Positions 12,761-25,210 of a stretch of DNA of 64,000 nucleotides are shown one piece after another. Source of the DNA: Centropus unirufus (lineage: Eukaryota; Chordata; Aves; Cuculiformes; Centropidae). The notes below the pieces were generated by a model. It was not told the DNA's origin. It worked only from the letters and a program-made list of their open reading frames with translations, and did no database searches. The DNA lies in contig VYZI01000101.1 in NCBI GenBank assembly GCA_013397695.1, positions 801,757 to 865,756 of the forward strand, written 5' to 3'. The position numbers and the translations under genes were made by a program. The first letter of the stretch is position 1. The number at the start of each line of letters is the position of its first letter.

Positions 12761-15650
12761 AAAAATAACCAGATAAATAAATAATACCATTGTAGCTCAG
12801 TGAGACACATGTTTAAAGAATAAAATAGATGGTGTGGAACCAGTGGCTGTTGTGTTAATGAATCAAGCTCTGGGTCTACATTGTCTTTCTTCTCTCCTCT
12901 GTGCAGACTTTCTGACTTCTCAAAGTTTATCCTTGACTTGATCTCTTCTTTTGTATAATATAGAACAAGGAATCACAAAGCCATGTAGCACTAGATGGTA
13001 GGCTTGGGGTTTTTCTCCAAAAAATCGTGTCTGTGGTTAACTAAAGATTTTTGTGCATTTTACAATGGGTTTTTTGTGTGTGGGTAGCGGCTTGCTAGAT
13101 CCACTGCACTTAAAATTCTGTTGGTTTCTTTGAATCTCTAGTGCACAAGCAGAATGCCTGATAAGCTCTAAAGGGACAGTATTTATTTTGTGGCAGTTCT
13201 GGAGTTAGAAGGCCTAACCTATCTGCTGGTAACATCAAGCATAACAGTCTTACTGGCAACTGTCAAGATTGGCTCTGTTCTCCCATGTGTTTTATTGCTT
13301 TTTCATATTTGTAGGTGTTCCAGTGTCTTTGGCTTGCAGTTCTGTAGGACACAAACAAAACTTATTTGCAAATTGCAAAAAGAAAAAAAGAAAAAGTGGG
13401 CCATGAGGAAAGGAAGGGGGCTCCAAAAGGCTGTAAAATTGTGCAGCGTGAGCCCTGTGATGCATGCTGTTTTCAATCTGCTGTGTGCCAGTTGGAGGCT
13501 CAGAGAGAGAGCAGGAGAAAGAGAAAGGATAATGCTGAGAAATGATAGAGTCGCTGTGACCTCCAAGCTCAGCCTGGAAATCCAAGACATTGATTTCACT
13601 TAGCATTCCTGCTGAGAAATCCGGCGGAGTTCAGTTGTAATAAAAGAACAAGATTCTGTTCTAATGGTAATGGCGTATGACAGACATATCACTTTGTCTG
13701 TCCTCAGCACCAGAGAGAAGAGAATTGGAGAAAGGTTGCCTGACCTGCCTGTGGTGGTGTGCGAATGCTATACTGAGCTTTGAACTCCAGCCTGGAAGCA
13801 CAATTATTTATAATACTAAATGATAAAGAAACCTTTATAGAGCCTACAGTAATTAAAATAAAGCTTATACAATAGTGCAATGGCCTGGCTCAGAAAACAC
13901 GCTGGCAAATCTGTCAAAGTGGCAGAAACTGAAGCTTATGTGTTGAAGCTAAACACCTTCATTGTGTCTGTGGACCTTCCTCTGCTTTTTCAAAGCTTGT
14001 TTGTGTTTGATAGCTCCAAAAGTTTATTGTGTTCACGAAAATTTTATGTATTGATTTATCTATTTAAGCTGTTGTCAGGGAGAATCTGTCTGAGCTTCAC
14101 AGCCATTTTTTAATATTTCTTTTTAAATCCCCAGCAGCAACTTGGTTCTTGAAGTTAGTTCACGGTAGTCTTTCTCACTGTTACTGTATGTCAAACCTCC
14201 ACAGATGAACAGTTAATGCCTTAGACAAGCTTTCAATAGATGCTGTTTGCTGAATCTCTATTTTCAGCCCACAGTTTACACTGGCGCAGCTTTGGTAATA
14301 CTCTCAAGTGTTTGGAGACAAGGAGACAGCCTTACCTGAGAGTGTGTCAAGCTACTGGCAAACATCTAGGTCACTCATGAAAATCTGTGGGTTTTTTCCC
14401 TCTTGTATAGTGTTAAAGTTAGTGTGCTGCTCTTTGCAAGGATTCTTCAAAGTCAGCCGCAGCAGCAGATGGAACAACTGTTGGCTCTAGAAATGCTGAG
14501 AAGCATCAAGGGGAGTTTGCCAAGGATCATCCTTTAAATCTAGTAAGACTTGAACACATCCCTGAAACTCCTCTAAGACCTTGGCAACTCCTGTTTTGGC
14601 AAACCTTTTATCAGTGGCCCTCACTGGTGTTTGAAAACTGTGCTGGGCAGGCTAACCTGGCATCTTCTCTTTGTTTCACTCGCCTTCTAACAGATGTGTC
14701 CTGGAATAGTCAAATTCACTTCCTGGGTTTCTATACTGTAACTTTTAAGAAGCCATGAAGTAGAGATGCCATTATGCTGTGCTGCACACATTCTGTCAAG
14801 TTTTGGTTAGGAAACTGAGCTGGTGTCGTACATTCTTCCAAGAAGAAATCTGTGCCAAAAAATTGATTTAAGAAACAGAGCTAGTGGAGCCTGTCCAAAA
14901 AAAAAAATGCGTGTGTCTTGCGGAAATGGATTTTAACACAGCTTCTTCTTGAGCAGTTTTAAAAACAGCCGGTATGCTAATCATACCATTCAAATTTACC
15001 AAGGCCTCCTCCACAACCCATTTGAAAGGCAACTATCTTTGAAGTTTGCCAAATTGTGCTGGATTTCTAAAGTCTGTCTTAAGCACATTTTGCTTTTGAT
15101 CCTCTAAATGCTTGCACATGCTGCTCTGTTGGGTGTTCAAGGTGGTTGCAACCAGGTAGGAGAGGACAGGCACAGGTGAAGATAAGGACTAGGCAGAATT
15201 ACCTGCTAGTCCATCTTGTGATTAACTCAAAGCCTCTTGCTTGTACAAAGCCACACAGGAGATTAAAAAAAAGCAATGTCATAGAGAATATGTTTACCTG
15301 AAGAGTGAACTTTAGCAAGCTACCAGGATTCTTACCTGATAGCTACCGTCTTCACTGACTTCGGATGAGATAAGTCATACCCTTGAATAAGGACAGCAAC
15401 ATCGCCTTCACTTTTGAACAGGCACGGTCCTGTTCATTCCTGCCTTTTTTCCTTGTTTTTTTATGCTGCATGTATAAATATAGCATCTAGTGTGTGTGAT
15501 GCAGTATACTAACCTTTTCCATGTGTTTTTTGAAGTACAGTAATTCTGGAGCAAATTTTCAATGTAGCTTGTAAATGTAGCTAAATGATTTCCCATATTT
15601 AATGGAGCACAGTGCATTGTCTGTAGCATCTACTGAAAACCAGGAGCAAT

Positions 15651-15911
15651 TCAGTGTGAAATGTGACAGGAGAGAATTCCTGGATACTTTTCTTTTAACC
15701 TTGTTATGACCTCAACCTTAACCCTACTCACAGTTGTGTTGCCTTCAATGGCAACAACACAGAGGTTGTCCAAATGAATTTTTTTGTTCTTTTCGGATGC
15801 TTCTGGCAGTGATGTTACTATTTTCTCAGCAGTAGCACCTGGGAGTTGTGACAAGGAACGGAAATGTGTTTCAGACAAGCCAAAACCAGCACTAAATAGT
15901 TGAATATACAT
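15651..15911 (-). pseudogene. Possible hAT-type transposase fossil
   Basis: On the minus strand 86 codons are open. The segments LPGATAEKIVTSL and VITRLKEKYPGILSCHISH, about 30 residues apart, resemble the paired segments LxGxTAExIVxxL and GVxTRLKEKxPxIxxWHCxxHR of hAT-superfamily transposases related to KIAA1586 and ZBED proteins. The expected Trp of WHC is replaced by Cys (SCH), the expected catalytic-core DGAS-type motif is degraded (EGNTTV), and a stop follows at the site where the HR(L)xL segment should continue. I recognise the family by eye, without a search. If correct, this is a broken relic inserted antisense to SOX5. Confidence 0.4.
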
Positions 15912-15962
15912 GATCAGATTCTCCTCAGCTGCAATATCCAGGCAGATACCAGTGTAAATCCT
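15911..15962 (-). repeat. Possible palindromic amniote interspersed repeat fragment
   Basis: The minus strand has GGATTTACACTGGTAT, then after a divergent stretch GAGGAGAATCTGATC. The pair is similar to one half of a palindromic repeat family that I recall from bird, turtle and crocodile genomes, with TTTACACTGGTGTAA and GGAGAATCAGGCC-type ends. It directly abuts the putative hAT fossil. Assignment is tentative because the element is short and diverged. Confidence 0.3.
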
Positions 15963-18900
15963 TTACCAAAGATGCTGCTTTATTTTGACATTATCTGATA
16001 ATCAAAGTCAACATTGGTTTGGAAAATTTTCATGTCACTTATAGTCAAAGACATAGAGCTTGCCCCTCTACCACAGCACAGGTTGGCCTTAAAATGGCCA
16101 GAAATTCTCCTGCAGAATTTCTTCAACTTTTGAGGAATATCTACCAATGATGTTCCAATTGCTGTGATAGGCAGCAGGTGTGTCTTGTATCCTGCTTATA
16201 CTGTAGAAAGGGACAAGCACTCTGTTTCCTCCATTCTTACTCAAGAAAGGCAAGCCTGGACATGAAACTACAATTTAATCTGACTTTCTTGTCAACTATG
16301 TCTGATATCAGGGCCAAAATAAATGATAGGAATCATTGGATATGGAAATTTTAATTCAGACATAGTATAGGCTATGTTATTAGTAAGAAGTAAACAATCT
16401 ACTATGGAAAGCAGGTTGGGGATTTTCCTGTCCCAGTCAAAACTGATGATGGGACTACTCAATTTCAGAAGGAAAGCTTTCTTGACTGAGGATAAAAATA
16501 TGACCTGAAAAAGAAAACATCTGAAGGTGAGAAGAAAGAAAAAGGCCCTCAAGTAGCCCAGCAAGAGGAGTACTCATCTTGATGATATTTCTGATTTTAC
16601 TTTAGGCAGATTGTTGACTTGAACTTCATTTTAGGTGAAAATCCTGAGCAGCCCTGTTGACTTAGGTATATTTTTCTCACTTTCACTCATTTCTCTCTTT
16701 TGTATGATAGCACAGGGTGTGAAAATTTATCCTGGGGAGATCTTGAGGAAAATGTTAAGGTCCATTATGTACATAGCTGCATCAGCTTGCTTGCCACCAC
16801 AAGCTATGGCTATCACAGAAACCTATCTGATAAGCAGATGTACAGTTTCCTCATCCCCTCAGAGCTGCTGGTTTTGGTTAAAGGAAAGTGTTCAATATCA
16901 GCGCTGCATATGCTCGATGCATTGCTATTCGAATGCAGAAGTATATTGGTGTTTCCTCTTCATGACACTTAATTTTAATTAGTTATATGAAATATTTTTT
17001 GGAAACATAGGTAATTTTTCTGCACAACACTGAAGTACTTAGGCTATAAACAGGGCAGTCATGTGATGAGGAAGGCTGATTGTGGTTGTGTACAGGTAAT
17101 CAAAGGTCATAACTGCTTGTTGTAGATGGGGCCAAACTCTTTTCCCTGAAGGGAGAGAAGGGGAACCTGTCTGAAACTAACCCATTGCACATGTTAGGCC
17201 TCTAGTGACAATTATTGTCCTCTTCATTTGTTGAAGAAGCAGCGGCTGAATGTCTATCCAAGTAGCAGGAAATTAAGGCGTTCATATTTCCATTAAAGAG
17301 TACTGGAGTATTTGAGAGTGAACAACAAGAGTTCTTATTAAAGTGATGTGAGATGCACCATCTCTGTTAGAATATGGAGGCTATATTTACAAAAGGCTTA
17401 TCTCCAAGATTTGCAAGGCTCTTATATTTATGAGAATTTCCAGGCTGAACCCGATTTTTTATATACCAGTGATTAAAAAAAATCTTTGTAAATTAATCTA
17501 TTAAGCTTTTCAGAACCAGAATAACAGCACCAGAACGTTGTAAATCAGTAAATCCAAAACATTTTTTGGTGCTTACATTTCCCAATCCCCTTGACAGTGC
17601 ATCAAACAAGTTAGAAATAGCTGTGAGATAATGAAGGAAAAGTTTATAGTATGGATGCAGTGATGCATAGGGAGCTGTAAACTGAGATCTCGTCAACCTT
17701 ATCTGTGCTATGTTACCTGGTGTTATGTGTTATGCTACTTCTTTAGTGTTTGTGTCCATTCTTAAGGGATACCTTTCTTTACCTGGAAACTTTTTTCCTT
17801 TGCTGTACATGCTTTTAATCCCAATTAGTGAAACATGGAGTTGGTGACAGAAACTCTGAGACTATTTTCCTCTTCCTTGCTCTCCTTCCTATACATGACA
17901 TCCAAGCATATAAATGAGGACTTTTTAAACCATTTGCTGGAGCACAAGTAAGTGATGTTTATTAAAGGAATTTTTTTTACATTCTTTTCTAAAATAGAGA
18001 ATGTTAATGAAAGGAATGTTGATAGCAGTATCTAAAAAGCATCAGCAGCAGTAGGGACTTTCACAGTATTATTCCTGCCTTCCACCCCCCTACTTTCCTC
18101 AAATTAAATATATGGAGTGGCTGCTGGGATGCTTTCTCAGGTTAACTCTCCACAGCTCTGGCTCCTGCTATTGTGTCTCTGGCAGAAGCCTGTCTCTCAA
18201 GCAAGGTTACCAGCTAGTCAGCCCTTGTCAGGCTCAGTCAGCACTTTTTGTAATGAAAACTCAGAAGAAAACATAACAAAAAGAAAAGAGGGAGGAAAAA
18301 AGCCCTTTGAAACCAGTGATCATGAAACAGAAGTGAGAAACATGAATTAAGCAAAGCTACCGGATTTCTGAAAGAGGTATTCAGAAATTAGACAGGGAAC
18401 AAGATGTAAAGCAAAGTGGTAAGGACAAACATGTAATATGTGCCTCTTAGTAGTTCATGATTGTTTCTTGCCTCTAGTGTCGTCCTTACCTGGTATGAAT
18501 AAATAAAAAACTTACTCTTTTCGAAGTGGGAAAGTTGGTGGAGCAGTCACCAGCTAGTTTTCATTTTTCTTTGGTTAAATCATCTACAGCATTGGCTTAA
18601 TACTGAAGACCAAGTATTACACCAAGCCCTGTTAATTTCAGGAGGCAGTTTCTAAAACTAGGTTCAGTTACAGAATCCCTCAGTATTCAGGAAAGCTGGG
18701 ACTTGACATTTTGTTTCTTCACTGTGCCTTACTCTGTTACTTAGAAGTACTTGAACATCAACTCCTGCAGAAGTCTTCTTGCTGAACAGCTCAGCTACTG
18801 TCACTAGAAACAAAGATACTGAATGAGAAGAAGCAGCATTTTGGAAGAGACTGGAAGAATCCCAAACAAGAAAACAGTGTCAAGGTGTTTTTGATGCTAC

Positions 18901-21900
18901 TAAGATGGCTGCTGGGCTGATATTGCCAGTTGGCCATGCAGCCCTAATAATAGCAGTAAAGGAACTTCATGAGAGCATAAAATCCAAAGCTGCATAATGA
19001 AGCAGAGAAAAATTAGATTATTCTGGTTGCAACATTTTTTGTTGGTCATCCTCCCGTTTCAGTGGGCTTGTTCTGTGGGCAGAGTTGGAAAACACTTGGG
19101 CGAGGTTCTTTCTGCTGTGGAGGGGGAACCAACCCTGAGGAGAAATATGTGAAGTCCATCTTAGGATGCCACATTCTTCACCAGGGACTGCCAAATATCA
19201 CAGTATACATCTTTCGCAGCATTGCAGGGTTTAAGGTCCAACGTTAGCTCTAAGTTAAATGTAGATAGCAAAACCAGTCAGTTATGCAATTGGATTAATG
19301 TCTAGTTTCCTTCATTATATGATATTCCTATAAAGGAAGGGGGTCATCACTCCTTTATTCCAGAGGTTTATTTTTTAGACTCTGAGCTGTTAGACTCTAA
19401 ATCAAGGAATGTCTTTATTCCAGGGCTACAGGGTTTTGCAAAGTAATAGTACTGTACCTATATACTGGTTTCATGTATTGGGAGGTAGCTTGAAATGAAG
19501 CAGAGAATTTTCATTCTACCACTTCCATTTATAAGGAAGCCAGGTACTGCACTTCAGGAATTAAATCTTCCCTTTTACAGCTTCAGCTTTATGTGTGTCA
19601 GTAATTTGTGGCATATGTTAATAATCAAAAGGAAAGTGCATAGGCCGACTTGGCAGGGCTGTCTACTGGACAGCAGTATAGACATGTTTTACCAAATGTA
19701 GAACTTCTTTTCAACACAGAGTGAATTTCTAAAGTGATGGAATCAAATTCTAATGTGATCAGTCTAGCCGCCTCCCAAAACTGCCCGCTTTGTCTGCAGG
19801 AGGGTGGTTTGCCTCCATTTTACATGCTAGGTTTAAAATTAGCTCCTCTTGACACGTTCATGCAGGATGCAATTCAAACTAAGCATCAAAAACTATATTT
19901 TGCGGTAGGTGTTCCTGTACCTGCAGCTGAATGATTATCATTTAAAAAGGGAGATCTACAATTTTTTTAATCTGAAGCATTTTAATCTGTAATCCCTGAG
20001 AGACGTGGGTAGCTGAAAGAACATTTTGCGGCACAATAGAAATTTGTTTTATTTTCAGATTCAAAGAGTTTCTTATATATTGGCTCTAGAGTTAAGTGAT
20101 TGACCACTAGTTCACTGAAGTTTCTCAGAACTTCACATTTTTTGTACAGGATGCAGTTTGAATTGTTCATTGTAAAACAAACTGGTGCAAGGGAGGGTTT
20201 CAGAAAAACAATATGGGAATCACCTCTTTAGAGTACACACATTTTTCAAAGCAATGTGGCTACATCTTTTGATTTTATAATGGGTAGTTTCCATAAAAGC
20301 CCCAGCTCCTGGAGTGATGTGAATATGTGATAATCTCATTTAAAGAAAAAGCTGAAATTTAGACTGGTATAAATGTATCTCTAACGTGTAGAAAGACACT
20401 AACAAAATGAATCTATAAATTACTGTTTTAATCTAGTAGGATTAATTTTCAGTCTCAAATCATGGAAGACTTCATGTTAGCAATTCTGCTAAGGCATAAA
20501 TATTTCTCAGCAGTATTAGACTTTTTGCCATAATATCTCCCAGTATAAGTTCTTTAGTAGTATTCAGAGACAACATTTGGGAGCATCCAAAGAACATCAG
20601 AGGTAGGCAAGAGGACAGAACAAACTATTTTGTTTTTTTATGTATCTTGACAGGATTAATATGTGAAACCAGCTTAAAATTTTGATCTTGATCATGTTCC
20701 TTTATCCACTAATGGAGCCAGACTATGAATTCAACTGCACATTTTTAGTACTGATGAATGAGTTTAGTTTGTTTGTTTCATTTCAGTTGCTATATTTTTC
20801 CCTGCCACTTTTAAAGGAAAGATAAGCTAATGCCATGACTGGCATCTCTGGGAGGAAAAAAGTAAGTTAAGAAAAAAGTCTTTGATAAAAGCTTGCTCAG
20901 TATCTTGACATGCAGAGTGCATGGAGGGGAAGACCTTCTCTCTAATGGGAAGGCTGGAGAGAAGGCTTTCTAAGAGAAAAATTTCCCGGTATTTCATAAG
21001 CTATTAGTTTTTCTTAAACTTTTTTGAGTGGATGTGCCAGCACCTGCTAGTAGATTTAAAATAAGGGGCCATTTCTAGGAGCTGTGAATGTATGGAGATG
21101 TAGCACATGGGTTCATACAGGCTTTCAGCTGACATGCCAGGCAGTGACACGTCACGTCATGAATCAGCCACATCGTGTTACCTGATTTCACGCTAACAGA
21201 ACACAACAGGAGATAGTGATAAAGACAACCCAACATGACACATCCATGGGAAAATTGGCACAAAAAGCTACTTAAAGTTGAGTTTCAGGGGTGCATTTAT
21301 TCCTCTCTGAAATGCTCCAGAGAAAGCTACAAAGCAACATACCAGAAAAGGGAGTAATATAGTGACAGTATTGCTAAAGCAGTTTTAATTCAGTGAACAA
21401 TTAGGGGGAGAACATGTGTATATAACAATAATGGAGAGTATTTTTGTAGTACTGGGGTCTTGTGAATCTCTTTCATTCTGAAGGCAGTCCTCTCAGGGCT
21501 GTAGTCATTCTAGGTCAGTGATTATTTTTCTCTTTAACCATGCTAAGAGCCATATAGACTTCAAGTCACAAGTGAATATTTTAATTTAGCTGTTTGTTGC
21601 TCAGCGAATCTTGAGTCCTCCTACTAGAAACCTTATTATTCTTTCTGATTTGCTTGCATATCAGAATGACCCTTTTGCACCTGTTTTCAATATTCCTAGT
21701 CTTCTCTAAAATTAGCTTCTTTCCCTTCCTGGCTACTCCTATCCTAGTTTCTGGTGTTCACTGAAAACAGAGTCCACAAAACTCTGGAATGAATTAGCTT
21801 ACCTCTGCTTATTATTCATCATAACTGTACAAATACCTGTGCTTTCAGCTTTCTGTATAAAAGGCACAAAACACATTTGGGGTCAGGAAAATTCAACACG

Positions 21901-23902
21901 TACATTTGGCTAGGAAATGCATGTCAAGTAGCATTTCATTCATGGTATCAGAAGTTAAAATGATGTCACATGACCATTTGCCCACTTAATTCCATGTCTA
22001 GATTTACAATTCTTAATTTCACAGCCTTAGAAATATCAATTTTTCTAAACAAAATGAGTCCTCCTAGTGAACTGCAGCTCAAAGACAGATTGTTGTGATG
22101 TAATACTTGCGAAATTCATTAATTTGCCAAACAACTGGAGTACATTGGGGTAAGTAAGGAAGACAAGAACCTCATCATTTTGCTTAGCCTAAGTGAGAAA
22201 TAGAAAAGATATACAGAGGCCTGTGGAACTGAACAAACTGAATAGCTAATTTCTCTTCTGCCTTTGTTATAAAAAGATCAAGATGCTCCCAGTGTGTCTG
22301 GACTGGTGACATCTGGTTTCATTTGTGAACTCTCACAATATTTGGACTCCAGTTGGAGATGTAGAATAGCTATCTGCGGGGGATGCCTTGGTGCCTGTTA
22401 AAGTGTGGGTAAGCACTGGAGTCTTAGCCTGAGGGCAGAGGCTTAGAGCAGCCCTCTACCCTGTACTACTGCCACTCTACACAAATATGGGACTTCTGAG
22501 GACTTCATGAAACCTGATGGAGGTTGACCAATGGGAGAGATGTAGATGGCAGAACAGGCATACATGCATAGACCTCATGTGCTCAGCTGACACACATGCA
22601 CACACACAAAATTGTTTTGAGGCTTAAAATAATCTCATATTTGGACAATTCTCAGGAGTTTTACTGGTATGACATCTTCAGTTTCAAGTGGGTGCAGTAC
22701 GTATTGCTACTGCTTTTCTTCTGCTATTGTTCTTCACCCCCAAATGATTACAGTTCAGTGCTGGGTGGAAGGATTCCCATCATAGTATCATTTGGGACTC
22801 ACTTGGTAAATTGCTGTGGGCTGAAACCAAGGAAAATAATGTGATATAAATACATATTATTACTGGTGAAGCAATAAAATTATCTTATGCTTACCAAGTA
22901 TCTTAGTGTCTTGTCTTGTTCGTAATTAACTGGTGACACACATATTGAGTCAGTGCTCTAGGATTTGTGCCCAGAATAAGTCACAAAAACATAGCAGCTT
23001 TAGTACAAGAGAAAAGGATGAAGAGGGCTTTTTTTTCCCCTCCCTTTTTTTCATCTGGATAAGATACAAAAACTGCCCAGGGCTTGCCCCTGTTCAGAAA
23101 TAGCAAATCAGCCTCTCTCATTTTTTTTAAGATGTCAACTTCCCTCTTACATATTTCTGTGGAGACAAAGAATGTCTTAATGTCTGTATTGAAGTCGTCA
23201 TTAAAATAAAAGGAGATCTGTGGACATCAGCTATAAATCATCAAGAAATAGCTTGTGGGTAACCTTCGACACAATTGAACCTACTTGAAATGAGCTAGAG
23301 CTGAATTCATTGCCTTTAGTGAAGCCAGTAGGTGGACTAAAGGTCTCCTTCCTCTCTGCCTCTCTCTTTCTTTCTCTTACACTGTTAGCTTCTGGGAGGA
23401 GACTGTGTTCTGTCTGAGTGATGGAAATCCATTTGGATGTGTTCTTAAATAGACATTTGTTTTACGTCTGAAAAGAATAGGCCGATCTTAACAGTGTGAT
23501 ACTGGGGCTATTTGAAAGGTATTTTTTAAGGCCGTTGTCTTCTTTCAGCTCTACAAAAACTATTTTAACCAATTGTTTTGTCTTGCTGAACAGCATGGAA
23601 TATCTGTTGTGTATGAAAGCATGCATGTTCTCCAGAATTAACAGGAAAACAGTAGATAAAAATCTCCCTAATTTTATATAATAGTTTTTTGGCATTCTTG
23701 TGATCTGACTTCAAATTCATGCTGAGTTTCTACAATATAACAGAAAGACTGGTCTTTAAGTTGTGAATTTTAATTTCTGAGTTGCTAGGTTTTAAAAGGA
23801 GTTGAAAGTGTTCAGCATCTCATGGGGACAAACTATGAGTCTTACTAATGAATCCATCAATTAGTGTTTCGCTGTGCCTGCCAGCAATTTGGCCCTGACA
23901 CG

Positions 23903-23956
23903 GGTCCTGATGGTGATTTCATTTTGCTGGTGTGAATCAGGAGCAGGATCTGAAGT
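23903..23956 (+). repeat. Palindromic amniote interspersed repeat fragment
   Basis: The plus strand carries CCTGATGGTGATTTC, then CTGGTGTGAATCAGGAGCA, then CTGAAGT. This follows the order of the same palindromic repeat family (CCTGATTCTGATTTC / CTGGTGTAAATCAGGAGTAA / TTGAAGT) with about one change every five or six bases. The inverted second half is not recognisable, so only a half copy remains. Confidence 0.4.
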
Positions 23957-24299
23957 ATATCCACCAAGGGGTGGCTGAGTACTTCTACAGTGCTCTGGTT
24001 GTGGTCTGCATTCAGTACTGACAGCAAGAAGTAAAAAGAAAGAGCTGCAATATATTTTGATTTGACTTATGATTATCACAGTCGATTAATATGTTCATTA
24101 GGCTAATTATATAATGTCAATAGTACTCATTAAAGTGTTGCAAATAGTGGTGTCCCCATGCAGTTAGATAAACACATATACGATGACTGCCCATCTTGTG
24201 TAGAAGAAACCCTTTTCATAGATGAAAGGATATATTTTGTCCAATTTTCTGAGAAGAGAATTGGGACAGATAAGTGTCCCTTTACTCTCTATAACCATT

Positions 24300-24313
24300 T
24301 GCGCTTGCGCAAG
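24300..24313. promoter_or_regulatory. C/EBP-type palindrome in a GCGC doublet
   Basis: TGCGCTTGCGCAAG contains the perfect 10-bp palindrome CTTGCGCAAG (24304-24313), whose core TTGCGCAA is the preferred C/EBP site. Two GCGC tetramers in AT-rich, CpG-poor DNA are locally unusual. There is no other evidence for function. Confidence 0.2.
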
Positions 24314-24394
24314 ATACTGAAATTTATATTTGGTACTTTTTTATCATGACTTTACAAAGATGTCAGTGACTGTGTGCAGAAGAAGATGAGTTAA

Positions 24395-24472
24395 TATGTG
24401 ATTCATTCAAATTCATAGAGAAAGTTTGTTGGAAAGTCAGGATCTGAACCTGAGTCTCTTTGGCATGACCCA
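24395..24472 (-). mobile_element. Probable MIR remnant
   Basis: The plus strand reads AAATTCATAGAGAAAG, then GGAAAGTCAGGATCTGAACC, then TGAGTCTCTTTGGCAT. This resembles the reverse complement of the tRNA-derived head of MIR, whose usual order is AGGTCACACAGC / GTGGCAGAGCCAGGATTTGAACC / CAGGTCTCCTGGC. The GGATCTGAACCTGAGTCT part is the clearest. Confidence 0.45.
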
Positions 24473-25192
24473 AGAAATCAGCAATAAAAAAAACATATAA
24501 CTGTGACATGGGAAAAGGAACAACCTTTCCCGATACATATATGCTGAAGTAGTTAACCTCACATATATGAGTGGGGTGTAAGCATTAAATGCATTATTTT
24601 TCTATGAGTGCTTTACTCAGTGGTGAAGCATGGGTTTGCTTTGAACATTTCCTACAGTATGTTAAACTCTCTCTAGTTTCTGGAATTGCTGATTAGATTT
24701 CATCTTACTACTTAAAGGAGGTGAAATGAAAAATTATCCAGCAAGACAGAACTATAAAATCATTTTGATTTCAGTGGTCTGGAATGTTGTCAATAGCACA
24801 CAAGTGTTAAAGACCAATGAGTTTTGTGTTGATAGTTTTTCTTCGAAAAGCTATTAGTTGGAAAAGCAAATTGTCAAGCAGGTCATACCTACAGTCGCAA
24901 AACATGTTTTGACATTTTTCTTACAGTTGTATGTTCTGTAAATAAAAACAGTGCCTCTTATCTTTGCACTACTTATTTGTAGTGCTGCCTATGTTGTTGC
25001 CTCTCTTCCTTAAAAATCTACCTAGACTATATAGAGATTTCCACAGTCAGAGAAAACACAGGTGGTTTTTAAAAGGAATCTCATAGCCCACGACTAGTTG
25101 TCCAAGCCGTTTGAAATCTCTTTTCTTTCAAGCTCCTTTGACTTGTTTCTTCTAAAGTTTTCAACAGCTGGAGTTTTCTTTTGTTTTGTTTT

Positions 25193-25210
25193 CCCCTCCC
25201 CCACCCCCCC
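25193..25210 (-). other. C4-T-C5-A-C7 tract, potential G-quadruplex on minus strand
   Basis: Eighteen bases consist of runs of 4, 5 and 7 C with single-base separators. The complementary G7-T-G5-A-G4 can form four G3 runs if the G7 is split, so a quadruplex is possible on the SOX5 template strand. This is seen directly; folding is inferred. Confidence 0.5.

Noticed and set aside
13190..13603. 137-codon plus-strand frame overlapped by two minus-strand frames of about 100 codons
   Set aside because: It starts with GTG, its first ATG is far inside, the protein is low-complexity (Lys-rich and Arg/Glu runs from purine-rich DNA), and openness on several frames reflects composition.
16100..16122. 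9-bp inverted repeat AGAAATTCT / AGAATTTCT with a 5-nt loop
   Set aside because: Arms this short are expected several times by chance in AT-rich DNA of this length.
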